Assembly (NCBI RefSeq): GCF_932276165.1
Contig: NC_064008.1
Location: forward strand, 5,709,001-5,773,000
DNA length: 64,000 bases
Direction: 5' to 3'
Source of the DNA: Plutella xylostella
Lineage: Eukaryota > Arthropoda > Insecta > Lepidoptera > Plutellidae
Each line of letters begins with the position of its first letter. Position 1 is the first letter of the stretch. The notes beneath the pieces were generated by a model. That model had not been told where the DNA came from, did no database searches, and saw only the letters and a program-made list of their open reading frames with translations. This document shows, piece by piece, positions 1-14,217 of this stretch. Made by a program: the position numbers and the translations under genes.

Positions 1-301
1 GTAAAGGGGTAAAAACAGGGTATGAATTTCCATTTTGGGCACATATTAACCGATTCTAATGAAATTAAGAACGTAAATATAGATCTTATAACAAAAAAAT
101 ATGATGGTGACCTTGAGCTGATCTGATGATGGAAACGGAAGGCAGTCAGGGGAACTCCTCAACGGTATATAGCAACTACTTCGTGTTTAGGCTTGAATGA
201 TTCGTATTGATTAGTAGGACTTTTTGGTATCATTTGCACCTTAATTTTGATTGAAAATTATTACAAATAAACTAAAAACTATTAAATAAAATAATAATTA
301 A

Positions 302-586
302 AAAAATTAAAAAACCGACTTCAAAAAACCACTAAAATGTAAGAAATAATTTAAGGTTTACACAAATTCTACTCGTATGAGACAGTACAAATATACCTAA
401 GCAGGAACTGTTCTTTTTTGAAGTTGGTGCCATATTTCTTCAGATTACTTTGTCACCGCACCAACATCAAAAAAGAACAGTTCCTGCTTAGGTATATTTG
501 TACTGTCTCATACGAGTAGAATTTGTGTAAACCTTAAATTATTTCTTACATTTTAGTGGTTTTTTGAAGTCGGTTTTTTAATTTTT
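302..586. repeat. Near-perfect fold-back inverted repeat
   Basis: The arms are 302-430 and 458-586, 129 bp each, separated by a 27-bp spacer. By eye they differ at about one position near the loop. The outer ends read AAAAACCGACTTC-like, a sequence common at the ends of lepidopteran interspersed repeats. No clear target duplication is visible. A transcript across it would fold into a long hairpin. It is most likely a fold-back MITE or a recent inverted duplication. Confidence 0.85.
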
Positions 587-3500
587 CTTGAAAGTACAAG
601 GGAAGGTAGTGGCTGAGTCATCGAGTTTCCGCTATCTACAGATAGAGTGAAGTGCAGTTTTCTGACCATTATTCATGGTTTCCTCCTGATGTTCTTCTGA
701 TCAGGGTGCTATCTACTGGGTGGGGTATTGGTGGGTGGTAGGGTGGTACCTACTGTTTATCATACTCGTAGGTACCTGTAGTATATCGGTATCGATAACT
801 TTACTACGGAACCAGTTTAATTTCTTCATTCCAAATCGCATAGGGTTCAAGCTTTTGACTACCCTCATGGTTGTAGATACTACCTCCCTACGATCGTGAA
901 CTATTCCTATTGCTCACTGCCTAGCAGACAGAGACGTATCTCAATATCCTGGGGCCCCTTTTATCACCATCTCATCTGAATATTGTTCCTAGCTAACAAG
1001 TTTTTATTGTCCTGCCGTCATCCGGTCGTCAGTATTCGAAGCCACCTCTCTAGTTCGTCTATGGTGATTTATCATTCCTACTTTAACCTTCTTAAACGCC
1101 GACAGATTATCCTGCGTGCTTGCCAAGACCTTGGTATTAAACTCAAGGTCTCACGTACTTTAGGTACGGACCTACCACGGCGAAAACGAGATTTGGGAGT
1201 CGGCTTGGTAACATGTGTCTGACCACTTTGCTCTCAATATCAATGTTACCACGCCTTGATGTTTCGAGCTATCCATGTGCCATGATTTCATGTAGGATAT
1301 TTTTTAAGAAGACAAAAACAAGAGGAAGAAAAGGATTTTGTGTAGCCCAGACATTTATTTTATCACTGACGGAGTGACGGGGTAGGTTGACGTGAAATAC
1401 ACATAATAGATAAAGATAATTTGGGTATGTTGGACAAAGCTGAGGAGGATAATTATGTGCTTGCTAGAAATAAAATGAAATATTATGTACCTAGCTGTAT
1501 TATAACACAGGTACCTACATATTACAGGATCCTTTTAAAGTTTTAGCAAGCCTACCCAGATTCGTGTAGGTAGATGATGCGTATTGTTTGTATAACGCAT
1601 TACTATACTAGCATTGAATGAGTCGACGCATTTCATTCATAAGTCATGAGCATGATAATTTAATAGTCCCTCAGCCTACAGCTGAGAATAAACAAGATAT
1701 TCGCGACAGGAAATTATGGTTTAAAATTAAAAGATCTTGCTCTGGCATTCTTACCGCTAACAAGTTTGCCCACTGCCATGGAATTTATGGGCATCAGTGC
1801 AACTTTCATTATGTTATTAACGTTTATTGTTTTCGCAATTTTATGACAATTGCTCGGAGGGCAACACTTAGCCCTGTGGTTATTGAATCCCATTAAACTT
1901 TTAAAAGTCTTGCCACTTCTGACTTTCATGGTGTGGTGTCGATGTAGGCATGCAACCAGTTCAGTTCAGGTTTTGTTAGGTTTCCAAGAAATAATATCCG
2001 AATTTCAGTATTCATTCTTATCGTTTCGGTGAGAAAGACAAGAGCTAGACTAGAGTTTATTGTCACCGTTGTAAACGGATTAACCAGTAAAATTTGCGTC
2101 AGTCGCTAACTACCCAGGGTGTACAGGTGACATGAGTCATGATGCTCGAGGATGCTCCTTTTGCACCCCAAATTTTGACCAAATTTAACGTTCTCTTGAT
2201 ACGTACTCTTGATTTATCATCTTCATAACTCACAACAATAGAAATGTTACTAAGATAATTTATCAACTTCCTTACTGAGTCCTTTTCGGATGAACCGGTT
2301 GCTTCGTCAATAGTTGCCTAATTTATGTACATTGGTGTGGTCCTAAAATGTCGTCCTCATCTTTCAAGTTTGTCCGGGTTTCTCGTACAATAATTACTTT
2401 GTCGACATCGTCATTGGTCTGAAGGGTTTCTTCTGTATCCAACTCGTATTATAAAGATTATACTTTAATGTTATTCGTGTAGTCGTCTCATTTGGACATG
2501 GAACAAGCAAATATGGATGGACACTTGTAAAGTTTCTTATTGTACGTTTACTTCTTGCAGACAGTCTTTCCAAAACTGCAGATTTTTTGCTAAATCTTTC
2601 CATATTCCATACCAACTTACTGAAAGCCGAAGCACTCAAGCCAACTTTCATTACCAAGCTTTCTGAACATCGCATTGCAACTTGTTGTGTCACGTCAACC
2701 TAGACAGTTACCCTGTGGGGGTAAATGACCAGGGAGGGTGGCTTCATAGCTTCAGAGTTAATTGCTTCACGTGCTGCCCGGCAGATGGTAGCAAGGTGCG
2801 AGGATAGGGACGCCCTTTGTTTTATCGATGTCGATGGGCGAGGGGAGTAGCGGACGACACGACAGGAAGTAAAGGTTACGTATGCAGTGTTAGCTTTAGG
2901 AGGGAGGTTTTAAGACTGTAAATTCCGAATAGTAGTTGTTGCTGGTTGGAATTGTTTGGCAAGATTTCGAAGATATATGCCGACTGGTATTTATAAGTTG
3001 GGTAGGTCAATGAAGTAAACTGTTATCTTACTTCTCATCTTTATAAGTGAATCGTGACATACGTTACGTTAATTGCGTCATATAGGGAGAATCAAAAATA
3101 CTGCCCCAAATTCTAAATTGCATCGATGGTATCGACAAGACAACCCACCCTTATCTAACATGGCGTCTATGAATACCAATGCACGTAAGTGGGGTGAGTG
3201 CAGGCCGTAGCTTTCACACGATTGTTCAAATTACACGACAGCCTTGCGACTTAGCGTCGTATTTAATGGAGCTTTTTCACCTATAATATGGCTACTTACA
3301 TGGACACAACTTTTTGCCCTAGCCTCAGGTTGACATTTAGTTTTTTCGTCGTCTGATTAAGTTAATTGTTATTTTAATTATGAGATTCTATTATGCCGTG
3401 CTTGCAATTAATACTTTGTATTATACTTTGTAAGATCTGGTCAGAAAATGAAATAAAAAGGTCGGAGAAATGTCAAGTCTTGTATCTTTACATAAGGGCC

Positions 3501-6500
3501 TCAGGGCACAAAACAATCCCTAAAAATGTAAAGATGCATCCATCCATCGTGGTAAATTTGTAACATTATAACCACTACCACTTAGTAAGAATAATAATAA
3601 CGAACCATTAAAACGAGTTCACCAAGACTGTACGAGCGACGTACCACGTGGATACAAATTAAACAAGAGAAACATCCCAGAAAGAAACTCCCGATATTTT
3701 TCAAGACACGCATTGAATAGACCAGCTGGTTTGACACCCGGCAAAGAAACTTACACTAACAAAAATATAAGAAGGGGAACCCAAGAAATTGAGGGTTCTA
3801 TTATATTTTTTTTGCCTTCAAATCCGGAACAAAAGTGCGTGCCAGCCTAGTTTCTTTGTTGTGCCGAGACAGATCCGCAAAGGTAGTTTCTGAGTCATGA
3901 ATACGTAACATGGGTCGATCTTGTCTCCATGTCAAAGTTCATCGGATTCGGAAGGGCTTATTGTGCAAAAAAATATATTTGATAAAAATCCACCCGATTT
4001 ACGATATTTTATTGGCGTTTTCGAAACGATGCATACAATCGGATATAATTTTATATGTTTAAAAATATCACTCCTTTATGTTTTTGGTTCTTTCCGAGGG
4101 GTCCTGACTGACAAAAATACTGGCTACATAAATTTTATATTATGAAAATGTATTGTGTAAGATACGAACTCCCAAGCAATACCTTGTTGCGTTTTCTTTC
4201 ACCAACAGTAATTCGAAACATCGTACCGGTAAAAAATCGATACTCCAACAAAGGATGCGTAGGAGACCCTTAAATTGCTGACATCTGCTTTGCGGCGCGT
4301 GCCAAGGCGTGCGATGGTTCCGCTTGAAATTACTTATGCGTCGAAGATAGTTCTTACCGATAACTAAGATATTCAAATTAGGTTTTTGTTAAGTTATTCC
4401 CTGAATTACGACTTGGGGAAAGCCATTGTTGGATGGGACATGCGCTCGGACCAGAAGACAACTCACGTGGATAAAATTAAATAAGAATATTGTTCGCATC
4501 CATTTAAGGTTCTTTTGAAATTACAGATATTTTAGTGTACCTACTTATGTAGAAATCCAGGGGACCTATCAAAGCAGTAGCCTTAGGGAATGGTAGAAGA
4601 CTTACCTCTGACTCTCTCTGGGACTACCATCGTGAGAGCATATAAATGTTTTGAAATCTTTAAAGTCTTTTTTTCGAAGACCATGGCATTATATGTCTGT
4701 AGTAGAAAATAAATGTTAACTAAGTTGCCATGGCCATAGTTCGCATGTCGCCATGTCGTGACGGTATAACATAAAAGAACACCTTTTTACCTTATGCTGA
4801 CATACCGTCATGCGGGCCGTTCATGATAAACTTCAAATGTTATTTTAATTTAGCCTCTACGGGGAAAATTTTCTCAAGGGGTGCGGCCCTCATACACGTT
4901 TTATTTACTGTTTTATGGAAACTTAAGTTGGTTGCAAGTAGGGTCATTATCATGTATGAGGGCGTTTTTTGAATGCATTTTGAATTTCCTATGAACACAT
5001 GTCGCCAATCGATTTCAATGTTATTATCCTCTACGATCAATAATAATAATACATTTATATCTGTTTCTTTTACACTTTAAATGCTTTATCTTATGACATC
5101 TGGCGATCGTGGTGCCTTTAAATTTTATTGGTCATTATTATAAATGTTTCTATTTCCTTATCTCAAGATTATACTACTATCATCTGTTCTATTTTGGCCT
5201 GTGTATTTTTGTCAATAAACACTTTTGTTCCCAAATACCTAAATTTACAAACTTTACTCACACCATCTGAAAGTATTAGTAAGACTGGTCACTATAATAT
5301 TGATTTCTATTCATCCGTAGCATCCATACAATCCTCTTCAGTCGTGCTTGCCTACCCACGTAAACTTTGACACCCCCAATCTGTATGTTAATTCTTAATT
5401 CCTATCTAATGTTCACCGTTTAACAATTAACAGGCGTGACCTGGCAGCACCATATTGCACGTGGTCTCGCTATGCTCTGATGAACCTGGATGAGTGTGGG
5501 AATGTTTACAGGAATACTTGATGAGCTTGGATGTTTGTTTTGCTTTTTTACGGTGTCATGGTTGTTGTGATGCTTCTGCGCGTGCAAAAAATGTTGGTGA
5601 TAATCTGGACTGTATAGTATTTTACTATATCTCTTCCCACAATAATTTCTTCAACACCATTAATATAGTATCCTGCATATTGGTCATTACAATATTCAAA
5701 TCGATTCCTATTATTAATTTCTGTCCCACATCTATAACTATAATCACAATGGGATTCGAAATATCGAAAATTCTCCAGCATAGAATTACCTAATCACGCG
5801 TGAATGGGATCAAAATACTGATTGTAAATTATTGCACTTATAATTAATGTAAGGGTAGAGAACGTACCCCATTTGGACAGGTAAGGCCGAATTCCCACGT
5901 TTTAAAAAACCGGGGGGCTGCATAAGCTTTGGACAAAGAGGGTTCGAGCAATGGTGCATGTCCTCCGATCTTTTTGTCCCGTCTAAAAGTTTGGGTCGCC
6001 GATGACACGGCGTTTTGGGAAACACACGGTTCCCACAACTTTAGAAGTTTGACCCCGAGTGCATGTAGGTGAATGTCTGGGCCGATCAAGTGATGAGATA
6101 AACTTGTTTGTCTATTGTTATGCGTATGTATCGGATCGGATGCAGCTTCCTTGGCTATTAATTCTTCCGTGGGATGGAAGGCAGATGCAAGATCCAATTT
6201 TGATTTTATTCTTATACTTAAATATATTTCAGAATTTCAGTTCATGTGATAGTAGTACCTGTATAAGTGCTGATAATAAACTTTGCCTTTAATAACTGGT
6301 TACTGAAAACATCTAAACAAGTGTATTGAATACTTTCACATGTTTTAAACACCCTTCATTTGTACCCATTTAATTTGCAATTCCTTTATTTCAAAACCAG
6401 CTCCAAGTCTAATGTTACCCTTTCTTTCAAGAACAAGGGGACATGTATTGTTAGGATTCGCACACTATTATTTTCTCAAGTGCATTGCCCTTTATATGGG

Positions 6501-9500
6501 ACATTTACAGTCACAGACAAAAGTGGTTTCTTATAACTACATCCAGACCTTTTCGTGACCAAAAGGCTATTAGACTTAGTTCTATCGTAATTAAAAGCAA
6601 AAGACAATTCCCTGCGCAAGCGATAGCAGAGAATGAAAAGGCAGCAGTAGTACAAAAAACAATTGCACCTATCGTCATAGCATTTATATTCAGTTTCACA
6701 GTGAGCTGGGGTCATCCCCTGCCGAGCAGCTGCGTACAATCAACGCGGCTTTGTGCGTGGGGGGCAGATGGCGCCGCACGCGCACATACACCGTATAAAT
6801 CGATATTTTCGTGCTGAGAGCTTGATGTGTTGTATAGAATTTGATGCACTGATTTTGGCTAGCTTTGAGGATATTTTCGATACTCGATTTCAAAGACCTC
6901 GATTGATTCACCACGCCAAAATTTACTTTACAATTTTGGCTTTATGAGGATTCCCTTTGATAAAAAATTTAGGTTTTCCAAATGCTTTAAGATAGTGTTT
7001 GGGAATTGGTTTAGAAGTATTGAATGAATCACTGTTTGAGATGTTAAGTTATTTATCAGTTTAATGTTTATTGAACAATAATGAGAAATTGAGTTCATGT
7101 GATGAAATTTAATTGGTGTTATCGCTGTAATGGTCATATTCGTAGCAGTATGTTTTTGTTAAATGACCTTCCGGTGATACTTTAGTACTTACATTGTGGG
7201 ATATAACTAGAACAATAATTTCAGTGACTGGTTCAGTTTGATATAATATTCAGCTATTTCCTTAGAAACAAAGCTTATATTAATTGCGACGGCATTCAAG
7301 TATCTAAATCATAGATTTTTTTATCCATCTATCTATTTTAATTTTACTATTATGTAAGTACGCTGTAACTAGTTTGATATCGTACGATACGTTAATTCTT
7401 CCCTTTCGCTTACTGTGTGCCCTAACCTCAATAGACTGTTTACGATTCCATCAATGGATTTAGGAAACCGACAAAAAACGGACACTTAATTTTGAAAAAA
7501 GAACTCCCGCTTGAAACGCCGTTTTAAAATCAAAAACCCCATCGATGCCGATCGGTAAAATTCGCGAACACGTGCTAAGCCAGATGGTTGGTGGCTTCAC
7601 CTGCCTACGGAACTGGATCGGTAGACGCAGCTACGTATACCGGAATGCGAATTCCCATCACTATGCGGTGCAATAGGTCGTTGACTTCAGACGTTCGGTT
7701 TTTGAAATGTGTAGACATAATATAGACATTCTAGAATCATTATTGTGATTATTATTTTCTGACCTTCTGTGGGATTCTCATGTGGCTTTGCCTGAAATCA
7801 TCACTGCTGTTTTGGCGTGGCATATAGTAGCTTCAATTATTAAAGAATGCCACAGGGAATGCCATCATAAGTTACTATTGTAGCTCTGCTAAGTTATCAA
7901 ATTCTTATAGATGTAAGTTTCTCTATACTGGTTATAGGTTTGATGCTAAATGACATTACATCTCTTTCAAAGTTGGGGCACAGCGACGGCGGTAGGTCTT
8001 TACAAAAACCAATTTTATCAAACATGCTTCTAGGTCATAACTTGTCCAATTTTAATAACTTTCAAACGTAATCAAAAACCGTGAACAAATAACACCAAGA
8101 CACCAACCCAATTAGTTAGGACGATAAAAATCACCAATTTTAAGGCTGTCGATACGAAAACCTTCTGTTGGTTGTTTCACCTGGTCATCGCTCCCTTCGC
8201 TTATATTCCTTATAAGATTAATGCCTTAAGGGTCTGCTAGGGACAATGACTCCCGCGCACATGGCTTGACATTTCTCAACCCCGTATTAATAATAGGTTT
8301 TTCAACTTCCTTCCCTTATTGCCGTCTTATTACATACGAGGGCGCGTGCCTCGAAAGGTGTTTAGAGAAAGCGCTTCTGGACAAAGAGTATTTGTTTTTT
8401 CTTTCTTGCCAGCCAGCGTTAATTATGAATGAACTTATCGAAAGGAGGTTTTATGCTTCTAAGGATAAATTGCAATTTGCACTCCTTTTTTGATTAATGG
8501 TATGGCCTCATGTATGTATTTATTTTAATAAACCAGTTCACATTTATTTAAATTAGTATGTATATGTGAGAATTTACGAACTTATTAATAGTTTCAAGCT
8601 CATTAAAGTACTAAAAATGATATCTTTGTCACATGTGACGTAAGATTCGCATTGAGATCGCGAACATATTGAGAGCAAGGGGCCTCTAAAAGGAAGATAG
8701 TGTTTATTTGTATGAGGTCATTGTTCTTTTAACTGAAATCTATTACAGGCTGGAGTGGACTATCAACTATTCAGCTGCACGAAGAATCTTTTATTTTATT
8801 TTCATGTTCCTTCTGCTTCATGTAACTTTCAAGTTCGATACTATTGCTGGTTGTAACACATTACTTTATAGACTCTCTATTCTATTCTATTCTGAGAGGG
8901 GGCGAAGTTCCTGTATGTGGCTCTCTCGAGTGGAACCTTTGTACATATCCCCTTGATTTCAGCTTTAGCTCAGTCAGCCTTAGCCCGATAGATTTAGAGA
9001 CCCTCAATTTCCCAAGTATCCCAAGCATTTAGGACCTTCGGTTAGTGTTTTTTTTTCCTCTGAACAAGTTTAAATTTAGTAACTTTACACTATCAAAATC
9101 CTTTTATCATTTGGGGTTTGGCATACCTTTAATCATTATTGAAATACTGAAGGCAGTAGTCAATAATTACTTTGCTTTACCTAGCGCATGTTGCGATGGT
9201 TATCGGAATACCAAAGACAGCAGCTGCCTTGGCCATCCACCCCTCATTAAAGCTATCCTGGCCATAGAAATATTCATTTAATACGCATACGTCATGTAAT
9301 TACAGTGGTACTTTAACTTAATTATATGTTTTAGAAAATGATTGTAATTGTAATTTGGTATAGATAAAGAGGTCTTAGGGTATTTTATGCAATGTGGCAT
9401 CCGAGACTAAGTTCGACAGGATGTAATAGCGAATTTAATGCGATTCCGTAGGTATACGTACTGAGGTATTATTTATTTATTCTTGAATTCCAGAATGTCA

Positions 9501-10947
9501 GAACTTATCGCTGTAATTATATAAGTACATAAGTACTTCGGTAGATTTACTCAAATAAGAAACTGGACATTAGTGTTGGAATGAAAGACCTTCTAAGTGT
9601 AGGCTACCAAAACTAACTTAGTAATTCTCCTTCAATAAAGGATCAAAGCAAACGTTAATGCTTATCAAATGCAAGATAAACAAGTAATTGTGAGACGATT
9701 TAGTAAACAGCGGCTAAGTGGGGGCTAACAAGCAAAAACGCCACACATGTCCTTTGGTGTGTCATCCTTGCGGCATATGGTTGCGGGCCTTTGCCCCACA
9801 GATGATCCGAAAATTTAAAAACAAAAAAGTTCGAATTTCGAACACTTCCCCCGTTTTGCAAATATGGCGGAAGCTTACCGTTATGGAAACTTTTTTGTTT
9901 ACTTCAAATTGCACAAGCATCGACTATTTTTAACGTCAATGTACAACACAATTTTTCAGGTATCATTTTATACCCTTGAACCTGGGATACGACTGGTTGT
10001 GGGTACTAAATCGTTCGCTTTAATTTGATTAAACTGTACTTACCTATTATACTATTCAATGTCCGTATGATGAATAGCTTTCAATTTGCACATGACCATC
10101 CAATACTTTTGTACTTGCGTGAGAAAGTTAGAGAGGAATAGACAGTCTTTTGTCCTGAATTTCGCATTTATCCCCTCTTCGTCTATGCATTATAATTCAC
10201 AGGCCCCTAAGATTAGAGTACGACTATTTGTCTATTCTATGACATCAGGGATAGTAAACCTGTTCCCTTAGAATTAGCTCCCTTGTTTACACTTGGAAGG
10301 TTATCTGTCAGAGACAATACAGTGGTTCCAAACCTTTTTTTTAATCCTCGGCATTTAGAATCAAGGAAGTTTCCATTACGTGCATTATTGCATCAGGATA
10401 CAGGAAAACTAAATAGGTATTAATTCTATGACCAATATTTTCCGTTTATTCATAGTTATGTTAAATTGTTATGTTGAATCGAATGTACAGTCTTATGAGA
10501 TTAATTAAAAAAAACTCTTTTTATTGGTTTCTATTTTATAAATGCAAGAATTTTAAAAAATAACTGAAGGTAAACTGTAAAGATGCCTCAACCTTTTTAA
10601 AATATACATATAATCGTATATACATACTTTGAATAATAAAAGATGAAGTAAAACTGAGATGAATAGGATAGCGGTAACTTGAATAGGTATCATAGAGACC
10701 AGACGATGACCATGAATCCATTGGTGTTCTATTTAAGTTAAGGTCCTTTGAGATATTTTTATTGCATTAGACAAAATAATAGATTCGTCACCCCTAGCTG
10801 TATAACTTAAACCATAATACATACCATAATGAAGTTTAGCATTTAAATTAGAATAATCTTAACGGCATTAGCCAACCTTTCTGTTGCTGTACTACCGGCT
10901 AGTGTTAAATATAAAATATATATACTAAAATTAGCTATCTTAGCTAG
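587..10947. other. Intergenic DNA, no gene recognised
   Basis: I see only short chance open frames on both strands, none with a domain or with splice context that would support an exon. No long direct or inverted repeats stand out by eye. The block may contain decayed repeats or distal regulatory DNA of the Myb gene, but nothing here lets me say so. Confidence 0.4.
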
Positions 10948-11214
10948 GAGACAGCAAAAAAACATCAGGGCGTCCTGCTAACAGGATCTAGTGGAAATAA
11001 ATACCTGCACGATGCTTGGGAACCTGTTAATAATGTAATGAACCCAACTTCTTGCAATATAGCCTCTGTTCAGTATATTGTGTCCTCTGAATTTAGTCTA
11101 GTAGATCTTGTAAAAACTAAAAATGCCCGAATAGAGTCTATTTTACCTGTAAATAATGCAGATGGGAAAGGACAAAGAAATGCTGGACGCAATCTAAAGG
11201 ATGGCAGTAATTAA
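10948..11214 (+). other. Unexplained 88-codon open frame without a start
   Basis: The frame is open from just after a TAG (10945-10947) to a TAA (11212-11214), 88 codons in otherwise AT-rich DNA. It begins ETAKKHQGVLLTGSSGNKYL and includes the segment FSLVDLVKTKNARIES. Composition is protein-like. There is no upstream ATG in frame, and I see no convincing splice sites. I do not recognise the family. It could be a fragment of a transposon protein, since a decayed reverse transcriptase lies about 1 kb downstream on the same strand, or an exon. Confidence 0.25.
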
Positions 11215-12288
11215 TTCCGATCGAGTGAACCAGATTGGGTTACGAACGCACAAGTAGCCGATCGCATGCCTACCACAGAGGTACCTTGTAGATTGCGACG
11301 TGGTTTTTGTTCTTGTCTGCTCAGTCCCGTGGTTTCTGATTGTCTTCCGGTGTCATGTTGTATGGAAAATTTTTAAATTTCTTAAGGCTTACGGGTCTAA
11401 TAGTCTTCGCGGCTCTACTTAGTTGGTACTTACCTAATTCTACTTACCAATACATTCATAGTGATTATGATGAAACAATTTTAAATTTTACATTTTGTGT
11501 CTTCAGAATCTATAGACCCTTTTTTAAGTCCTATGAATGTCGTGTGTTCTATTTGTTACACATCTCTTTTATTACTTTTATTAGTCTCAATCTAAATTGG
11601 AATGTTTGACAAATTACAACGTTGAACAAAATGGTTCACTTCATTTTGTCCGGGTCAAATATCAGTCTGCACGCAGCCACATTAATCCCTTATGAGTCTT
11701 ATGTATGACGAAACCAGAGCTTTTTATGTTTTATCTAAAGTATTTTTATCAGCTAACTTGATTCCTCCTTAGGCTGTATAGATATTATAATACGGGTCTC
11801 AGAATACGGTGCGACTCTTTAATTATTCAGATGAAAATTACAACTACAAAAATCACTCATTCTTCAGGACAGATTTTGTAGAAATAATAAGTAGGTACAG
11901 TAGTTTATAACTATGTGATGCATTAGATATGAAGTTCACGTTTGAGTTTCAGCTGTAGTTTGTTATCAGTATTGACCTCGAAAAGCTTGCGTATGTACCT
12001 ACCATTGTTAATCTAAAATTTTGATAATGTACTGTAAACTGTATTAATTTTAATTAGGTAGATGTGTTTAACTTGTAGCTTTGTACATATTAGTAATCGT
12101 AATAATTAGTATCACAAAATACTTAATCTGAAGATGTATGGCTTGTAATATAATAACATAATTTAAAAAAACGTACGTAAATACTTATGTTATGTAATTA
12201 TGATTTAAAACATTAGCTGCAAACAAAAAAGTGTTACAATAAAGCAGGTCATCCCAAACAGGACGCAGGAAGCATGCTTGATGCGTCA

Positions 12289-12420
12289 CTTAACAGGAGA
12301 CTTCCTCAGGGCACCCTCTTGGGTCCACTTTTATTTTACTTTAATATTTTTGATATTGCGTAAAGAAAGGCAAAGTTGGCAAGATTTTAACTTCTATTAT
12401 ATTTTGCTAAGGACTATTTT
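12289..12420 (+). pseudogene. Decayed LINE reverse transcriptase fragment
   Basis: From 12301 the frame reads LPQGTLLGPLLFYFNIFDIA and then a stop. This matches the PQGS-LGP-LF motif before the catalytic box of Jockey/CR1-type reverse transcriptases. After a frame change, the sequence near 12385-12420 resembles the downstream YADD region in a degraded form. Nothing else of the element is recognisable. It is a small dead relic. Confidence 0.6.
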
Positions 12421-14040
12421 GAATTATGTTCGCTGAGTTAAAATGCGTGCTTGAAATAATTGCCGTTTGACTCTGACGTGTGCTAGGGAAAGGAATGAAT
12501 GAAGTGTTGTAAACTTGGTCACCCTTGACTTCTAAAGCTAAAAGTATTTTTTATGAGGTTACACCATTAATTTTTAAACATCATTCCGACAAAAATACAT
12601 AATACTATGTACCTACACATTTTTGTCTCAGAATTTCTCTTTTATGATTGAATTGGATAATATCCGTGTCAAAAGTCATCTTTATCAAAACTTGCTTCGA
12701 AATTGCCACTATTGCCTAAGAAGGAATTCTCCGAAATGTCATGGTCGGCCAATCCCATTTCCTTGGACAATCTTTTTGAAAATCAAGAGATTTGTATCAA
12801 TGTTACTTGTTATTTCGAAGGGACAGGTGTAAAAGGCGCCTTCCTTGTTTTAATTATATGTGTACTAGATCAATTTGAGGGAGGGTTGATAGAACTGTGT
12901 ACGTTTTATATGTAGTAAATGCCATTGGTATAAATGTAGGAGGATAAGTTATGTTATATGGTGATTTTATTCTATATAATGATGGTTTTTTCTTAATTAA
13001 TTTTCTTAGTAACTCCAGAATCTATTTCCGATCTTTTTCCGATGTGAAAATAGTAACATCTTTATCTGACATTGCCCCTCGAATTCACACTTTTCAAAGA
13101 ATTATCTACTCGATAGCTTTGACAGGAAATGTGTTTTATCTACAACGTTTTGCCGACAAAACGTATGTTTGTGTAAACATTCCGGTCAGCTGGTTAACGC
13201 GTGGTAATCTTAAAGATTTATTGAACAACTTAGAGTAGGTACTACCTACATAGCTTCCACCAGAGATATACTGAAATAGGATTATTGAAAAAATATGTCA
13301 ATTAGTAGCCAAAGGACTTTAACTGCGTTTTTATCCCGTTACTTTTTGCCAAATGTCGAAAAGCCTAATCGGTATCCCGCTACATATGCCAAAAACCTTC
13401 GTCGTTTGCTTTTTTAAAGCTTTTTTTGCGAAATCGTTTTATGTGCGTGCGTGTTGCCATTGTTGACTCCGACTTTCGTATCGGGTGTTATCAACAAATG
13501 ACTGCTTTTACATTTACATTTATTCCCCAAATTGGGTCATTTAATTAAACATAATAGCCTTTTTAAAATTAAAAGCTTACAAAGCAACATCTGTTTTGGC
13601 TGGGTGGTCTTGCACATTGGCTATAAATAAAAGTGGTCATAACTTTGTGCAACTTTGTAATCCGAAATCAAATAGAAACTAGACACTGGTTGAACAAAAA
13701 ACTTTTATATAAAATCGATTTTCTCTTATTATATTCGAATGTATGTTGCCTACACCTGCGTACCTTTGCTTGTATTGCGCATACACATTCTCACTGCGGG
13801 GGTATTATTTCTATACCTGGCGTTCGTCCCTCTCCCACTCGAATGCTGCAGTATTGCTGTCCTTTTCTGGGCTGCGGCGTCCCTTACACTTTTTGTGGAT
13901 CCCTTCACCCTTATTACGTCTTGCGTATGCATTCCATGTAGTGGTGTTAGTGTGCTGTAAGCATGGGAACAGGGTGGGATTATTTTCAACTTTGTTAAGT
14001 AGTCGTGAGACGTAGGCTGAACGGAACGGATCATTGCCTC
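12421..14040. other. Intergenic DNA upstream of Myb
   Basis: No gene is recognised. A less AT-rich patch at about 13740-13960 has overlapping open frames in several frames and on both strands, the usual sign of base composition rather than coding. The segment may include the Myb promoter, but no defined site can be named. Confidence 0.35.
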
Positions 14041-14200
14041 AAGAAAGAATGTGACATTTGAGTTTTGGAGGGAAGCGACATAACCTAAAAATGTGCAGTT
14101 TCAAGGTTAATAGTTAAATTGTTTTAGTGAAGTTGTGAAGTGTTAAAATGGAGTGCATTGGATTTATTTTCTTCGCTATTATTTCAGGATAGACTTCGTG
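14041..14200 (+). promoter_or_regulatory. Candidate 5' untranslated region of Myb with a small upstream ORF
   Basis: This stretch has the look of a lepidopteran 5' leader, with an ATAACCTAAAA run near 14080. An ATG in good context at 14148 opens a 14-codon frame that stops at 14190-14192, nine bases before the proposed Myb ATG at 14201. If both are transcribed, the short frame would act as an upstream ORF. Alternatively TTTCAG ending at 14187 is a splice acceptor and 14188-14217 is an internal exon. No transcription start can be fixed from sequence. Confidence 0.3.
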
Positions 14201-14217
14201 ATGTTATACTCGTATAG
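14201..14217 (+). CDS. Myb: Myb, candidate coding exon 1
   Basis: ATG TTA TAC TCG TAT AG is followed by a GTATGT donor. It leaves a two-base remainder, which is exactly what the exon at 17167 needs: AG plus A gives Arg. No earlier in-frame ATG exists before a TAA at 14144-14146. The match is suggestive only, because the exon is tiny and a phase match alone has a one-in-three chance. The intron would be 2949 bp and would contain the hAT element at 15030-15995. Confidence 0.35.

Noticed and set aside
5844..6197. 117-codon minus-strand frame
   Set aside because: No recognisable domain, no splice context, and competing frames on the same strand.
13633..14034. Overlapping open frames on both strands near 13.8 kb
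   Set aside because: Three frames are open over the same less AT-rich patch, which points to composition; none shows a domain or fitting splice sites.
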